From assembly GCA_038030265.1 (NCBI GenBank), contig CM075943.1, forward strand, positions 26,598,001-26,662,000: a DNA stretch of 64,000 bases, written 5' to 3'. This stretch comes from Corythucha ciliata. Its lineage: Eukaryota > Arthropoda > Insecta > Hemiptera > Tingidae. Under the pieces are notes generated by a model. It saw only the letters and a program-made list of their open reading frames with translations. It did no database searches and was not told the DNA's origin. The position numbers and the translations under genes were made by a program. Shown here in pieces: positions 30,831-42,731 of the stretch (positions are counted from its first letter, which is position 1; each line of letters begins with the position of its first letter).

Positions 30831-32750
30831 AGCGGCCAGGATGCACTGAGCAATAACATTAAAAAACCAATAATTGCGTAGAAGGAAATATAAAAATTAA
30901 ACGCACCAAATGAGCTAACATAAAGGAAACAAACTAAAATTTCCCCGTTTTGAAGGCACTTTGACCCTCGATACCTTCCTGAACTGGACTGGACGCATAC
31001 GATGTATTTCATATAGCAATGGAGAAGAAACCGGTTAAAGAGACAAAAAAAGGGTCTTTACGAAGCCTTCAGACTTGAAACAGGATTTTTTCGTCCTCAT
31101 AATTTATTTTAGGCCCCAGCAGTAGGTCGATTGCCGATTGATTTGAATTTTTTAATTACCTTTTTTCAATCTTACCGTTAATTAAAACGTAGCTCGAAGC
31201 AAAAAGCAGTAAAACAGTACCCCAAACAATATAAACTGTAGCTTTAAAACGAATCTGATAGCGTTGAGAGTTCAGACCGTTTTTATCTATTTTTTGTTCT
31301 CGTTTTTATCTCGAATTGTACACTGAAACAATTTATTTTTAAACGGTAAAAGTGGGTGGTGAAGAGTCGGGGAGTTCAAAGTATCGCCTGTGTCGTCCCT
31401 AAACAATTGAACCCCCCTTCATAATAGACTTTTGTTTGGTTGCATCGACTTCTTGCATTCGCGTACATACGAGAGCTTGACCTTTGGCATGTGGTGCGAT
31501 TCACGTGAGGGGGAGGGAGCAAGGGACCCTTTAAGACTTAAAGTGACCGTTAAATTAAGAGTTAACAAATTATCCTTCTGTTACAAACCGTCTTCTTCAT
31601 CGAGGAAGCAGAAAAAAAAATACGAATATTGAACTCCTCCACTTCTTAGGGTACCAACTACTTCTGTAACGGTCTAAGCCACATGTTGCTCTTTAAAAAG
31701 ACGGATCTTTAATTCACTTCCTTCCCCCTTCGGGGGTGGATAATTACCAAGTCCTGACGTAGCACATTACAATGTCTTCTGAATAAAAACGTGTAACTTC
31801 AATTTTCTCGACCGCCACCGTTACAACAAAAGACGATCGAAGTGTTATTTCTCGTTAATTTCGATCGAAACGTCTACTCTCACCCCCCCCCCACTACTAT
31901 CCGTTACCCGATTCTACCCTTATTTCAGCGTGATTTACTCGCGATGAATAAATAGTGTTATAAATGGGCGTCACCACCACCCCTGTCATTCCCCTGGAAC
32001 AACCCTAACGTCTGCCACGCAGCCCCTCTCTTCCACTCTTATCCGAGACCATTTTTGTCTTTTTTGAAATTTGCATATAAAGTGGCAACACCGTCCTATT
32101 CAGAGTTCCATTATATTTGCGGCGGCGGGGGGGGGGAGTCTTCTAAGACTGGCATTCACTTTATAATAAAATGATAAATACGGGTAATAACACGCGCATT
32201 ATTTCTAATAATTCGTCGTGAAAACTCAATTTTTTCGAGTTAGCGGTCGGAGGGGGAGGACTCGAATTAAAAGAGCACCCAACTTGAAAGACGAAAGAGA
32301 GAGAGTGTGAGAGAGAGAGAGAGAGAAAAAAATCAAAGTTCCCACAAATCGTGGGGTTTTTCTTAGGGAGAGAGGGCCAAATGATGCGGAATTCCCCTCC
32401 CATTTGTAGTAAGAAGTTATATGCACGAGCGGTTTGTCCACCCATGGTACACCTCAAAAAGTGTCAACCCGATTCTCACGATACGATGAGGGGTGGGTTG
32501 GTGGGGGTACGATTGAGGTGATTATGTCTTAAAAAGGAAGAAATTAATTTTATTTCATAATTATTATTGGGGAACCCAATCAACTGTGAACGAAAATAAG
32601 TTAGAGAAAAAGGTGAAATCCTGTTGTTGTTTTTTTTGTTAGTCCTTCATTGACAAAATAAACCGTAAATAGTGCTGTTGCGACACTGATTTCATAATAA
32701 GCACAATGCCACTCTTTTTTAATTTATTTAACTATTGAGAAATATTAATA
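30831..32750. other. Intergenic, no gene recognised
   Basis: This is the upstream region of ASRGL1. It includes a C-homopolymer (31883-31892), a G-homopolymer (32126-32137) and a GA microsatellite (32294-32326). Open frames are short and without domains. Some promoter of ASRGL1 must lie near 30831-31000, but no TATA box or clear element can be assigned. Confidence 0.5.
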
Positions 32751-33742
32751 GACCAAGAGCCAGCGACGTAAAAAGTGCAACCATTTGCATACTTTTCTTA
32801 CCCAGCGCATAAAATCGAGAATAATTCCCCAATAGTGGGAAAAATTGTCTGCCTCCATTTGGACGTGACGAAACCGGTGGTAGACGGCATCAAAGATTCA
32901 CTTCTGGGGAGAAGTAACACAAATTCCGATCATACGGCAAAGACGTTCTATTCACGTGATTAAGCATTGAAAAATACGGGGAAATGCATATTACATTTAA
33001 TGCTATCACGTTCTATGGAGTCGAGCCAATGGCAAAGTCGTGAAAGCTTAAAACCCTCTAATTTGAAGTATCGGTTTTCGGTCCCAGGGTACTGTTTTCT
33101 GGGGGAAAATAGGATGAGAAATCTGAAAAAAATATTTTAAAAAATCTATGAAGAACAAATTTTATGCTATCGTAGAAAAGCAGTGTCACTTCAGGTAAGA
33201 ACACACCCCAAAAAATGTTTTAGGCTGCAGTGTGTGTAAAATTATGGTTACTTTCACCTCGAAATATGAAAATTCAATACGCATTTTCCATGCGCCGTAA
33301 ATCAGAGTACAGCCGATGGGATCTTTCAAAATGCATCGAATAAAAAAAAAAGGATTCGATACTAGAATTTTTCGTCCCTCTTCTTCAAATAGGCCCCGTA
33401 TACCCTGATACCGACAAGCAGTACTTCAAATCAAAGGGGTTTTCGACTTTTCCGACTTTTCCTTTGCCACGCTGCCGCAGGACCCGTGAGCATGAAACGT
33501 AATATTCATTTCCCAATATTTTCCAATGCGTTATCACGAGAATAAAACGTATTTGCCGTCTGGCCGGAATTTTTGTTACTTCTCCCCACAAGTGAATCTT
33601 TGATGCCGTCTGCCACCGGTTTCGTCACGTCCAAATGGAGGCAGACAATTTTTCCCACTATTGGGGAATTATTCTCGATTTTATGCGCTGGGTAACAAAA
33701 GTATGCAAATGGTTGCACTTTTTACGTCGCTGGCTCTTGGTC
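32751..33742. mobile_element. Fold-back element, copy 2, 992 bp (TA target duplication)
   Basis: It begins GACCAAGAGCCAGCGACG and ends with the exact complement CGTCGCTGGCTCTTGGTC, flanked by TA on each side. The arms are similar for at least 240 bp: ACCAAGAGCCAGCGACGTAA, CCCAGCGCATAAAATCGAGA and GATTCACTT.TGGGGAGAAG all occur in both orientations. Because the arms mirror each other, nearly the same short peptide can be read on both strands. No transposase is encoded. Same family as 14208-15154. Confidence 0.9.
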
Positions 33743-34520
33743 TATAAGGTTTTATGAATATTCTTTATTGTAGAGAAATGTTGTCTTTTTACCGACTGCT
33801 TTTGCTTGCATGGTCTGGCCTTATATATCTCTCACTCTCCTCACCCGAAAATCGACTCAGTACGTCACACTACACCTTGGGGCCGTTTGCTGCCGTTTCT
33901 CTCTCTTTCTCACTCTCTCTCTCTCCTGGTTCTGGTCTGGTCTTGTCTCTCCTGGTCATCCAATCTGTTCATTTGGTCAAAATATACGTATTCTGCTCTG
34001 TTATTTTCAGCTCCGTAACTTTACATCGACGCATGGCAGGTATGAGCGTCGCGCTGGTCGGCTAGAGCGGGGCACCTGCGCCCTGGATACCATTGAAAGT
34101 ACAAATCTCACAGGGTCGTCACATTTTGTTTCATCAAAATGTGAAATCAAGCTATGTCCACACTTGTACTCTTTTGTCTTCGACTTGCGACTCCACTTTC
34201 AACTGTCACATGCGGTTGGTCGAATGCCTCCTGGCAATATATTCTCTGATCACACTTGTCCGACAGATTTGCAATGAAATGGTGTCAAAGCGGCCAAGAA
34301 ACGCCGGAAGCAAAGAAAAAACATCTTCTCCATTTCTCTTCGTCTAGTCAAAAATCCGTTTCAATTTTAGGATTCTCCGTTCCCCAAAACGCCATTGTAT
34401 CCCCTGATGGTTCTGTGAACTATGACTAAAGGGTACCAATATGGTCTTTAGCAGGGCCCCTGTGGTCTTTAGCAGGGCCACGTTTTTTTGTTATTTTTCT
34501 CGATAAATGCATTTTAATGT
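33743..34520. other. No gene recognised; CT microsatellite
   Basis: A CT-rich microsatellite occurs at 33897-33930. Overlapping open frames in all plus frames across 33754-34347 reflect low stop density; none has recognisable features. Confidence 0.45.
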
Positions 34521-34525
34521 ATGAT

Positions 34526-34825
34526 GTTGTTGTTGTTGGGGGCGCCTGGCTTTGAACTCGGCAGGCGCCTAAGCCTCCTTTGGGCTTCTAGGCCATACCC
34601 AGATCTAACTGTGCACTTCACACCCGTACTACGCAGGCGTTTCGGTCGGTGCGCGGATTGTTGAACGCACATCGCTGGGAACGCCCACACGAAGCCGAGT
34701 GTGCCGTGTCACAGCTCGCCGCAGCCTTATAGTGTTATGGGCTTATGGGCAATGGCTGGATTCGAACCCAGGCCCGCTTGGGTTGCGAAGCGAGCATTGT
34801 ATCCATTTCACCATCGAGGCGCGCT
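34526..34825 (-). mobile_element. Second tRNA-derived SINE family, about 300 bp
   Basis: Read on the minus strand, a tRNA-like head (34822 to about 34749) has an A box-like GATGGTGAAATGGATA, a pairable anticodon arm around CGCTTCGCAACCCAAGCG and a perfect B box GGGTTCGAATCC. About 190 bp of unrelated body follows, then AGGCGCCTGCCGAGTTCAAA near the 3' end and a tail of AAC repeats (34526-34537). A Pol III promoter head plus body plus simple-repeat tail is the SINE layout. It is not the tRNA-Thr family. The parent tRNA is unclear. Confidence 0.75.
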
Positions 34826-35039
34826 GTATTTTACTGTAATTAAAGATTTGAAAAAAAAAATCAATATAGGTACGCAGAATCGGTCAATTTTAAATGCTAG
34901 AATAGCTTCGGCAGAGCTAGTAGAGAGAAACTCCTCCTTATCCGCTTTTAACCAGATCATTTATTTATCCCTTACCCCACTACTGTCCTTACCCACAACC
35001 TCTCTATTCGTTAGCCAAAGTTGGTAACTAACCAAATTT

Positions 35040-35480
35040 CAGCGAATTTCACTCCAATTTTTCTGAGTTTGGCACTCCCAGACTACAATTTTATACTGAT
35101 TTTGCTCTTTCAAATACCGAAATCTCATGACCAGCCCTTCCGAAACCACAATTTGGCGGATTTCGCATCCTTAATAATCTGTTCCCGGCTTTGCCACGCC
35201 CACAATCCAGACGCTTGTTTTTGCCAATTAAAAAAAAAACAAAAAACAAATTGTAGCCACGCAGTCCAAGGATGAGCTATGACCAACTCATTTTGCCAGT
35301 TTTGGGGATGTTCGGGGACAGGAATCAAATTTCGCGATTTTGTCTAATTCAAGAACCAATCTCGCAGGTTTGCCCAATTCTAATACCAATTTAGCGTATT
35401 TTGAAAAAACAATTTCGGTTTTTCACTCTTTAAAAAAACATTTTCGTTGCCAGAAAACCAATTTCGTTGCCAATTTTGCT
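35040..35480 (+). repeat. Degenerate minisatellite, family B
   Basis: Units of about 35-45 bp contain variants of CCAATTTCGCGG followed by TTTGGC and a CAAAAA block. The same family fills 50230-50770, 52310-52900 and 61560-63250. Confidence 0.7.
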
Positions 35481-37663
35481 AACTTAACGCGGCTCTGGCC
35501 CACTAAAAACATTGCAATAGGTAATGAAATGATGCATCTGAAAATCTTTTGCGCCCACCCTCGCTTCCTACGCCCTTGGTCCGAGGGACTCATAAGCACG
35601 GCCGGCTCAAATCAAAACATTTCCCAAAATCGTAAAAATCATCCTGGATTAAAAAGCAAAAACGGTAAAATTTAAAATTGACCGAAACTGCTTATTTTGG
35701 GGCTTTAGGACACAGGGAAACGGAAAATTAAAACGAATTTTCAATCAAAAGAGCCGTTGAAGGCGTTTTGCCCTTGATTCTTGGCCGCTTCACCCTAGAG
35801 GAAAATTAGTGGAACTCCGAAAACGAGCTGCCTAAGCGGAGGAAAACTCCGGGATTACAGTTAAATCTCCTTCAACCATTCGTTTTATACATATTATACT
35901 TATTAATCTATAAGTGAAAATCTGTCCCGATGCCATGCTGAATCGATTTAGTAGTTGGTTGTTAAACCTCTGAATCGTAAATCGTCAATAAAACATATGA
36001 AATTCCACCTGAGAGGGCGACTGTTCGACAACAAAACTGAGCACCTAGCCACAGGACACAGAGGTTCATATTCAAATATTACGACTATTCTGGAACGCGG
36101 ATGGGATTCTCGCTTCAGTCAATTTAGCTCGAAACTATAGATTTTTTAAAGTTCAAAACTGCTAATTATTAATTGATTGTTTTGCGCAGTATTTTAGACA
36201 CGAAAATGATTAGAGTGATCAAATTATTAATAATTAATTTCAAAGCGGAAACACTGGGATGGAAGTGTTAAGAAATACTTGAAAACTTGTTTTAAAAAAG
36301 CGAAAAGGGTCTTTTCCCTTTCCTATATAGTTTCCTGCCTTTTTTCCCATTTCCTTCGCCACTCCCTCACCCCTTCTTCCTGCACATCATCCAGCACTCA
36401 TAGACATAACACAACGCACACTTTTAACAATATTAGAATACCCCACCCACCCTCACCATACGGAATTTTCGACGGTCCGATGGTTTTGGCGGGAGACACA
36501 TGTCCAAAAGGAGTATTTACCGCCGTGTGTGTGCCCTTCCTGGGGGTCTCGTTCTTATATTCTTAAGACTTTTTCCACCCTTGACTGCCCGAGCAGAAAC
36601 AACACCTTGCACACCTATAAAATGCCATCCCTTTCGCGCCCATTTGGGCGTCTTGGGGTGGAATGAAACAACTGAAGGACAAAGGAGTGGGTGTAAAACA
36701 ATATTTTTCTTTAAAAAAAAAGACATAATTAACAGTTGCTTTAGGGAGAGCCCTCCGGCGACCGATGTGTCTGCAGGCGACCGATTGCGAGGGGAAATTC
36801 TACAAAAGGGCTATGGAAATAAGCCAAGATGGCTCAAATCAGACTTTTAATCCTGAACAAGGAAATAAGTGCCTTCCACATTTCTAGGACGTCATCACAC
36901 CCCTTCGTTAGCTGTTTTTCCACGTTTTTTATTTTTAAAGAGCCGTCGACGTCACATCATGCTCTATTCGCCAACCGTGGCTTCAATGCTCTGGTTCCTT
37001 TGACCATCGTTGATAAACAAGTCCAACTATACATGCAAATACTGATTTTTTTTTTTCTTTTCTAATTTCCAAGGTTTGTTGCACTCTGAAAATGCTATTT
37101 TTCAAGATGGTTATAATTTTATTCAATTAAAAAAAATATTATGTATGTAATTAGAAACTGCGCATCTACTAAATATTCTTGTGGTGAATACTGTAATTTT
37201 GTGCAATATTCATTCGTTTCCAACCGTTCTGTTGGTCCTTGAAATAAACAAAAATAATTAATTTTTCTCCTCACTATTTTTTTGTGAATGTAAGAAAATT
37301 GGCCTCTATTCTCATTGTATGAATGTAGGCAGCCATTCTTTTTGTTTTCCAAGGATCGGTGGCAGGGGAGGGGGCTGAACAATAGTCCCCTCGGGGGGGG
37401 GGGGGGCTTTTAAAGATAAGGGAAGAATACAGGAAGGAAAGATGGCAGTGATTAAATCCTATAGCTGGACACGCAGTCTGCTCCCGGTAACTGCACGGAG
37501 TCGTCCCCCCCCAACCCTCCTCCAACTGTGTAGTAATTCAGTCAAGGGACGTCATTAAAGAGAGAGGAACCTCCTCCAACAAAAGAGGAGGAGTACAATA
37601 CGAAAAGGAAAAAAAAAATTGAAGGCACACGCCACAACACGCTACATTCATTACTCGAGTACG
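35481..37663. other. No gene recognised
   Basis: The sequence is AT-rich with a G-run at 37396-37407. Open frames up to 116 codons (36500-36850) lack domains, start contexts or splice structure and were not accepted. Confidence 0.45.
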
Positions 37664-38528
37664 CATTTTAGTGCATTTCATTCTGAAAATGCACTATTGG
37701 TCTCGTCGTGATGGTGACAAACATGGGTCATCATGGCATGTTTTTTTCATGTTTCAGGACCTCTAGAACACGAATTCAGTGATCTTCGGAATTCATATAT
37801 TTATATATTGGTTTATTTATAAGCTTATGGCCGTTTTCTTGTTAGCACGATAACTCTCGAAGAAATTAATTTAGCGGAACGCGCTTTGGTAAAAAAATCA
37901 GTAGTCGTAAGACCCTGGTCGGTGTTGCATTTGGGCGAAATCGGTCGAGGTGGAGGGGGGGGAATAGGGGTTGAAATGGTCAAAAAATCACTACAATTCA
38001 CCAGTTGATTCTAGAAGCATCATATTCAGTACGAATACTCCATGTTAGAGTAGCCTTTGATTCCCATTTTAATTTTTTGAAAAAGTTGTGGGGGAGGGGG
38101 TGTTGCCCCCGGAGTGGAAGTAAGTGTATGGTCTTGTTAGCACGATAACTCTCGAAGAAATCAATTCAGCGGTACGCGCTTTGTCACAAAAATCAGTAGT
38201 CGTAAGACCCTGGTCGGTATTGCATTTGGGCCAAATCGGTCAAGGTGGAGGGGGGGAATAGGGGTTGAAATGGTCAAATAATCACTACAATTCACCAGTT
38301 GATTCCAGAAGCATTATATTCGGTATGATGATTCCATTTTGAAAGAGCCTTTGATTCCCATTAAGTTCAGCTTAAACAAACCCGGCAGCAAACAGTACGA
38401 GGGAGGGTCAAACATTAACGAAACAAATCATGGTCTCAACATTACTACTTCTGGGACGGCTTAGGGTATCCGTATACAAAATGAAATGCACTCTTTCCGA
38501 CCGCCAGCTGCCGGAGCGAAATTTTTCT
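37664..38528 (+). repeat. Dispersed repeat with two internal 295-bp units, copy 1
   Basis: It opens with TTTAGTGCATTTCATTCTG and ends GCCAGCTGCCGGAGCGAAAT. Two direct internal units start at GTTAGCACGATAACTCTCGA, at 37841 and 38136 (spacing 295 bp). Both include AAGACCCTGGTCGG and GGGGTTGAAATGGTCAAA. The same architecture is found at 46262-47414. There is no long open frame and the family is not recognised. Confidence 0.82.
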
Positions 38529-39129
38529 TACTGTTAGATGGAAATTAGCGAATTTTTCACTTTTAACTTCATGAATTAGAGCTTTTCCTCAATGAGGAAG
38601 TAACACATTTTCCAAAACCATGCCGTCATGATAGCTTGGTTACCAAAACTCATGAAAACACGATTCGTTCACATAAAATCAGGCCCTATATTTTTTTATT
38701 AATTTTTAAAACTATTGGGTTGCGGGACCCATTTGAAATAGGCTAGATAGACTGGTGACGCAATAACAGCCTTCGCATATCTCCACAATGGCTTCCCACA
38801 AATCAAACAATAGGACTTTAGAGAAAGGGGATGGTCAAGAAGGGGCAACACATGATAACAGCCACGATGCGGAGGGTTGGGAGGGGTCACGACCCCTTAA
38901 TTACGTCACGAGTCACAGACCGGCCGTTTAAGGTAACAAAAAAAATTGGCAAGTTTTATTATTTCGCTATAAATCGAAATCAATCATTTACGCACTAATA
39001 TTCAATTCCTGGTCATATTTAGTCATTTTCTTTGGGGAAAAAAGGTCTCCAGCGATTTTTATTTTTTAAGTTACTTCCTCATTGGTGCCACGAAATTTCC
39101 TTTAGAAGCTAGTCATTGTCGTTTCCATA
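38529..39129. other. No gene recognised
   Basis: Mixed AT-rich sequence, without an accepted open frame, between the dispersed repeat and the minisatellite block. Confidence 0.4.
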
Positions 39130-39412
39130 CTTTTTTTTTTTTTTTTTACTTCTAGTCTCTAATTAGCGCTTTTTATACACTCCAAGCTCCAAGGAAACTT
39201 CGGTATTGCTATAATTGCGAAAAATCGCCCATTCGCGGACGGCGGATACAGAAGAGAAAAGCCGCTAATCCGCAGCTAAATTCACGAAAAGCGCTAATTG
39301 ACGTTCATATACCTGCACCACTAATTTGCGGTCAATGTTCAGAAAAATCACTAATTAGCGCGGCTGAAATTAAGATAAACGCTTATTTGCAGCTCAAAGT
39401 GAGAAAATGGGC
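39130..39412 (-). repeat. Degenerate minisatellite, family A (minus orientation), left of a SINE
   Basis: Variants of CTAATT(C/T)GCGGC with AAAATTGAGAAAAA(T)CG occur every 30-40 bp. This orientation is opposite to the block at 40100-41160. A SINE insertion separates it from the continuation at 39573-39900. Confidence 0.7.
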
Positions 39413-39572
39413 GTCTCCGTGGCGCAATTGGGAGCGTGTTGCACTGGTAATCCAGAGGTTGCGGGTTCGAATCCCTCTGGGGAGCCATTTTTTTTCGAAA
39501 CTCGAATCGTGTTGGGCTATGCCCTTCCATCGTCGTCCGGATAACATCACTTTTAATTAATTTATTAATTAA
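39413..39572 (+). mobile_element. tRNA-Thr-derived SINE, copy C
   Basis: The head GTCTCCGTGGCGCAATTGGG leads to an anticodon loop CTGGTAA (GGT) and B box GGTTCGAATCC, then GGGGAGCCA, and the shared body TCGTGTTGGGCTATGCCCTT before an AT-rich tail. It lies inside family A minisatellite. Matching TAAAAATCGCTAATTTG-type sequence resumes right after it, which dates it as younger than that array. Confidence 0.78.
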
Positions 39573-39900
39573 AAAGTGCTCCTTCGATGGTGAAAAGGTA
39601 AAAATCGCTAATTTGCCTTAAAAATTGAGGAAAACTCAAATACATGGCAAAAATTGAGAAAAATATTGCTAACATGGAATAGAAATGTTACTTTTTCGCT
39701 AAAATTAAGAGAAAGTGGTAATTTGCGGCTAAACTGGGGAAAAATTATTAATTTGTGGATGAAGTGTAGATGAAGCTGTAATTCACGGCAAAAATTGTGA
39801 GGGGGGGGGGATCCAATTTTATGCTGTAATTGAAAATATACCAATCCGTGGCATCTGAAGGCAACTTCGGGGCTAAAACTTGGAACGTTTGAACGGGAGT
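39573..39900 (-). repeat. Degenerate minisatellite, family A (minus orientation), right of the SINE
   Basis: Continuation of the 39130-39412 array: AATTTGCGGCTAAA-type motifs at 30-40 bp spacing. A G-run sits at 39801-39809. Confidence 0.65.
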
Positions 39901-40099
39901 CGAAATTGAATAATTTAAAAAATAAAATAAAAAGCCAGTCACATACATATTTTCATCGAGTTACTTGGTAGCTAACCCCAACTTTCTGCTATGTACTATA
40001 GTTCTCTGTGCGCCCTGGATTCTGTAGATCTCTAGACTAGACAATCCCAACGCTCCTTTTTAACTACTTTATTTAGAATTTTATAGTTTTGAAATATTG

Positions 40100-41165
40100 C
40101 GCAGAAAATAGTCGCTAAAATGAGTGATTTTCCCGATTTAGTGCATTTAACAATTTAGCCGTCAATTAGCACTTTTACTCAATTTCGGGCGTCTTATAAG
40201 AGCTTTTTTCTCAATTTTAGCCGCGAATTAACGTATTTCTCAATTTGAGACTCGAATTAGCGATTTTTTTATTTTAGCTGTGAATTACAATTTTTGCCAT
40301 TTAGCAAAGAATTAGGGTTTTTAAAATTATAGCCGTTAATGGTTGTCTTTTTCAAAATGTTGGTTGTGAATTATCGCTTTTTTCAATTTCACCCGTGAAT
40401 TCGCAATTTTTCACATTTTTAATACCCGTGAATTAGCGTTTTTTTCTTAATTTTAGCAGCGTATATTAGCAATTAGTTCACATTTAGCGTTGAATTAGAG
40501 TTTTTTCAATTTTGACCGTGAATGAACGTTTTTTCAAACCTTTTGCCGTGAATTAGCGCTCCGTTCTGAATTTTATCCGCGATTCAGCGCACTTTCTCAA
40601 TTTTAGTTGGGAATGAGAGTTTTTCCTCAATTTCAGCCGTGAATTGACGATTTTTGTTTAAAATTTCAGCCGTGAATTAGAGAGCTGTTTCCTAATTTTA
40701 GCTGTAATCCGCCGGGTTTTTCTTATTTAGTCACGGATTAGCGCTTTTTCTTAGCCGCGAATGCGATATCTTATCTCTATTTTAGCCGCTAATTGCTGCT
40801 TTTTCTCCATTTTAGCCCCGGATTCAACCAGAGAACAGAACATTAGCGCTTTTATCAAATTTATCCATGAATCTTATTATTTTATTTATTTAATATTTAT
40901 ATATTTTTTAAAATTAGTATGTAATATTGCTTTACTATTATATCATTATGTTTATTTATTTATTAATTATTATTCATTAGTTAGTAGTTAGAATTTTAAG
41001 CATGAATATTAGTGCTTTTTCTGAACTTTGAGCCCCGTACTTGCCCCTATACTAGCGAACACTTGAACCTACTGAAACTGCGGGGATTAGAGTTTTTCTA
41101 TATATTTTAGCCGCCAAGTCTCCTCCAGACACCACGAATTGGTGTTTTTTGCTCAATATTAACGG
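40100..41165 (+). repeat. Degenerate minisatellite, family A (plus orientation)
   Basis: Repeated GTGAATTAGCG(C)TTTTT and CTCAATTTTAGCCG variants, about 30-40 bp apart, run through the block, opposite in orientation to 39130-39900. An AT-rich insertion lies at 40870-40990. Confidence 0.75.
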
Positions 41166-41194
41166 CAAATGAGCGCTTATAGCATTGCATTATT

Positions 41195-41300
41195 TTTTAA
41201 AATGTACTAATATTGGTCTCGCCATGATGGTCGCAAATATGGGTCATGATACATTTGTTTCACGTTTCAGAACCCCTAGAACATGAATCAGAGGTCGGTT
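41195..41300 (+). repeat. Fragment of dispersed repeat (TATTGGTCTCGCCATGATGG)
   Basis: Matches the 5' 100 bp of the repeats at 37664 and 46262 and the fragment at 3225-3325. Confidence 0.65.
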
Positions 41301-41446
41301 CGATTTGCTATACATTTTTTAAATTATAAGTTTAGCCGTGAATTTGGTACGTAAAGAACTGCTGAAACCAGGCATTAGCGATTTTACCTACACGACACTC
41401 GATACCCTGGAGTCGATTTGTACATCTATTATAGCTTTTCCGAGGG

Positions 41447-42010
41447 GCCCCCCTCTGAACGGTGCCCCCCTCTGAACGGTGCCCCCCCCCCAGACACTAA
41501 CACGGTCCGTGCACCGTACTCGAGTATGGACGACTCCGAAGCATCCAAAGCTTGATGAATAGTGACGAAATTACATCATTCGGAGCCAGCAAGGATACAG
41601 GGAAGAATAGGACGATAGGAGCTGGATTTGGTTATGAAGTAGCAAGTTTATGTAGGTATACCTACTTACTTTTCTCGAAATTTAAAGTTTCGGGGTTTAA
41701 AGTTTTCAAGGACCGCAAAACCCGTGCTATAGCTGACCACGAATAGCCGCAAAATTTCAACATATTGAAGCTAAGTATCCTGAAATTTGAAGTTTCCTGG
41801 CTGAACCTTCGGAAAACTACATGCAGGTTTCAGGTCTTCATTTAAGTGAAATGGCAAGTTTATGGTTCTTATTTCGGATAAATTACAATTTTCGGCCCTT
41901 TTTTCCAGAGGCCGTCGACCCCTGACCAGCCGGTCCCGTGAGCGACCCATAGCTTGATGAATAGCCGCAAAATTACATCATTTGAAATTAAGTATTAGTA
42001 AATTCGCAAG
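41447..42010 (+). repeat. Short duplications
   Basis: Three tandem copies of GCCCCCCTCTGAACGGT (last one degraded) occur at 41447-41490. Two related blocks with AGCTTGATGAATAG and AAATTACATCATT occur at 41550-41582 and 41950-41992, with a third weaker one at 41742-41765 (GAATAGCCGCAAAATT). No gene was found. Confidence 0.6.
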
Positions 42011-42440
42011 TTTCGGGGCTAAAATGGCTGGTAACTGGGAAAAAGCAGGTAAGTCGATTTCTGATGAAAAGTAAGGTATCTTCACTCATAGATTTGTCTT
42101 AAGCTCCTCTATCATTTGCGAGTAAGAAGGCATCACAAGCAGTAGGTAGAGTTTGGTTAAGGTTTTACGTAACAAGTTATTACAAATTTATAGTTGCAAT
42201 TAACGTCGTAATACATCAAAAATTCCAATTTATTTTCTCATTTGTATCGACTTCGGACTTCTGATGAGAAATTAGTTAGTGTTTTAGTAACTTCTAATAA
42301 AAACAGCCATCAGCCGTCCCCTCAAGGGGAAGTTGCGCTTTAGTAAGTATAAGGAAGTTGCATTTTAATAAGTATATAAGATTTAGAACGAGACCGTACT
42401 AAATAAAAACATCTATTTTTTTTTTTTTTTTTTTTTTTCA

Positions 42441-42561
42441 AATTTTTTCGACTGATCCTGCCGGCGTTTTTGTTTGAAGACGCCTGAGGACGTTGAGGAC
42501 CCCTCTACGAACGTCACGTCGCTGAAAACAAAAGCGCCGGCAGGATCGGTCGAAAAAAATT
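42441..42561. mobile_element. Hairpin MITE, AATTTTTTCGACTGATCCTG ends
   Basis: The left end AATTTTTTCGACTGATCCTG and right end CAGGATCGGTCGAAAAAAATT are inverted repeats, followed inward by CCGGCG(TTTTTG) and its complement. Length 121 bp. Confidence 0.75.
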
Positions 42562-42731
42562 GTAAACAAGAAAACAAATTACTCCTGCCTCCAAAATAAA
42601 AAATCATAAAAACATCTATTTTGTGCAAAAACTTAAAATCGTCCTCCTGTAAATTTTTTTTTTTGGACATACCTGGTTACTCCCAGAGACCAGCCAAATA
42701 TTCGTGAAATTGCAAGTTTGCAAATTGTTTT

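Noticed and set aside
32775..33718. Nearly identical 62-70 aa frames on both strands
   Set aside because: They are mirror images created by the inverted arms of the fold-back element, not proteins.
37681..38370. CRISPR-like array
   Set aside because: Two long direct units of 295 bp without short spacers are a duplicated repeat; the genome is eukaryotic.
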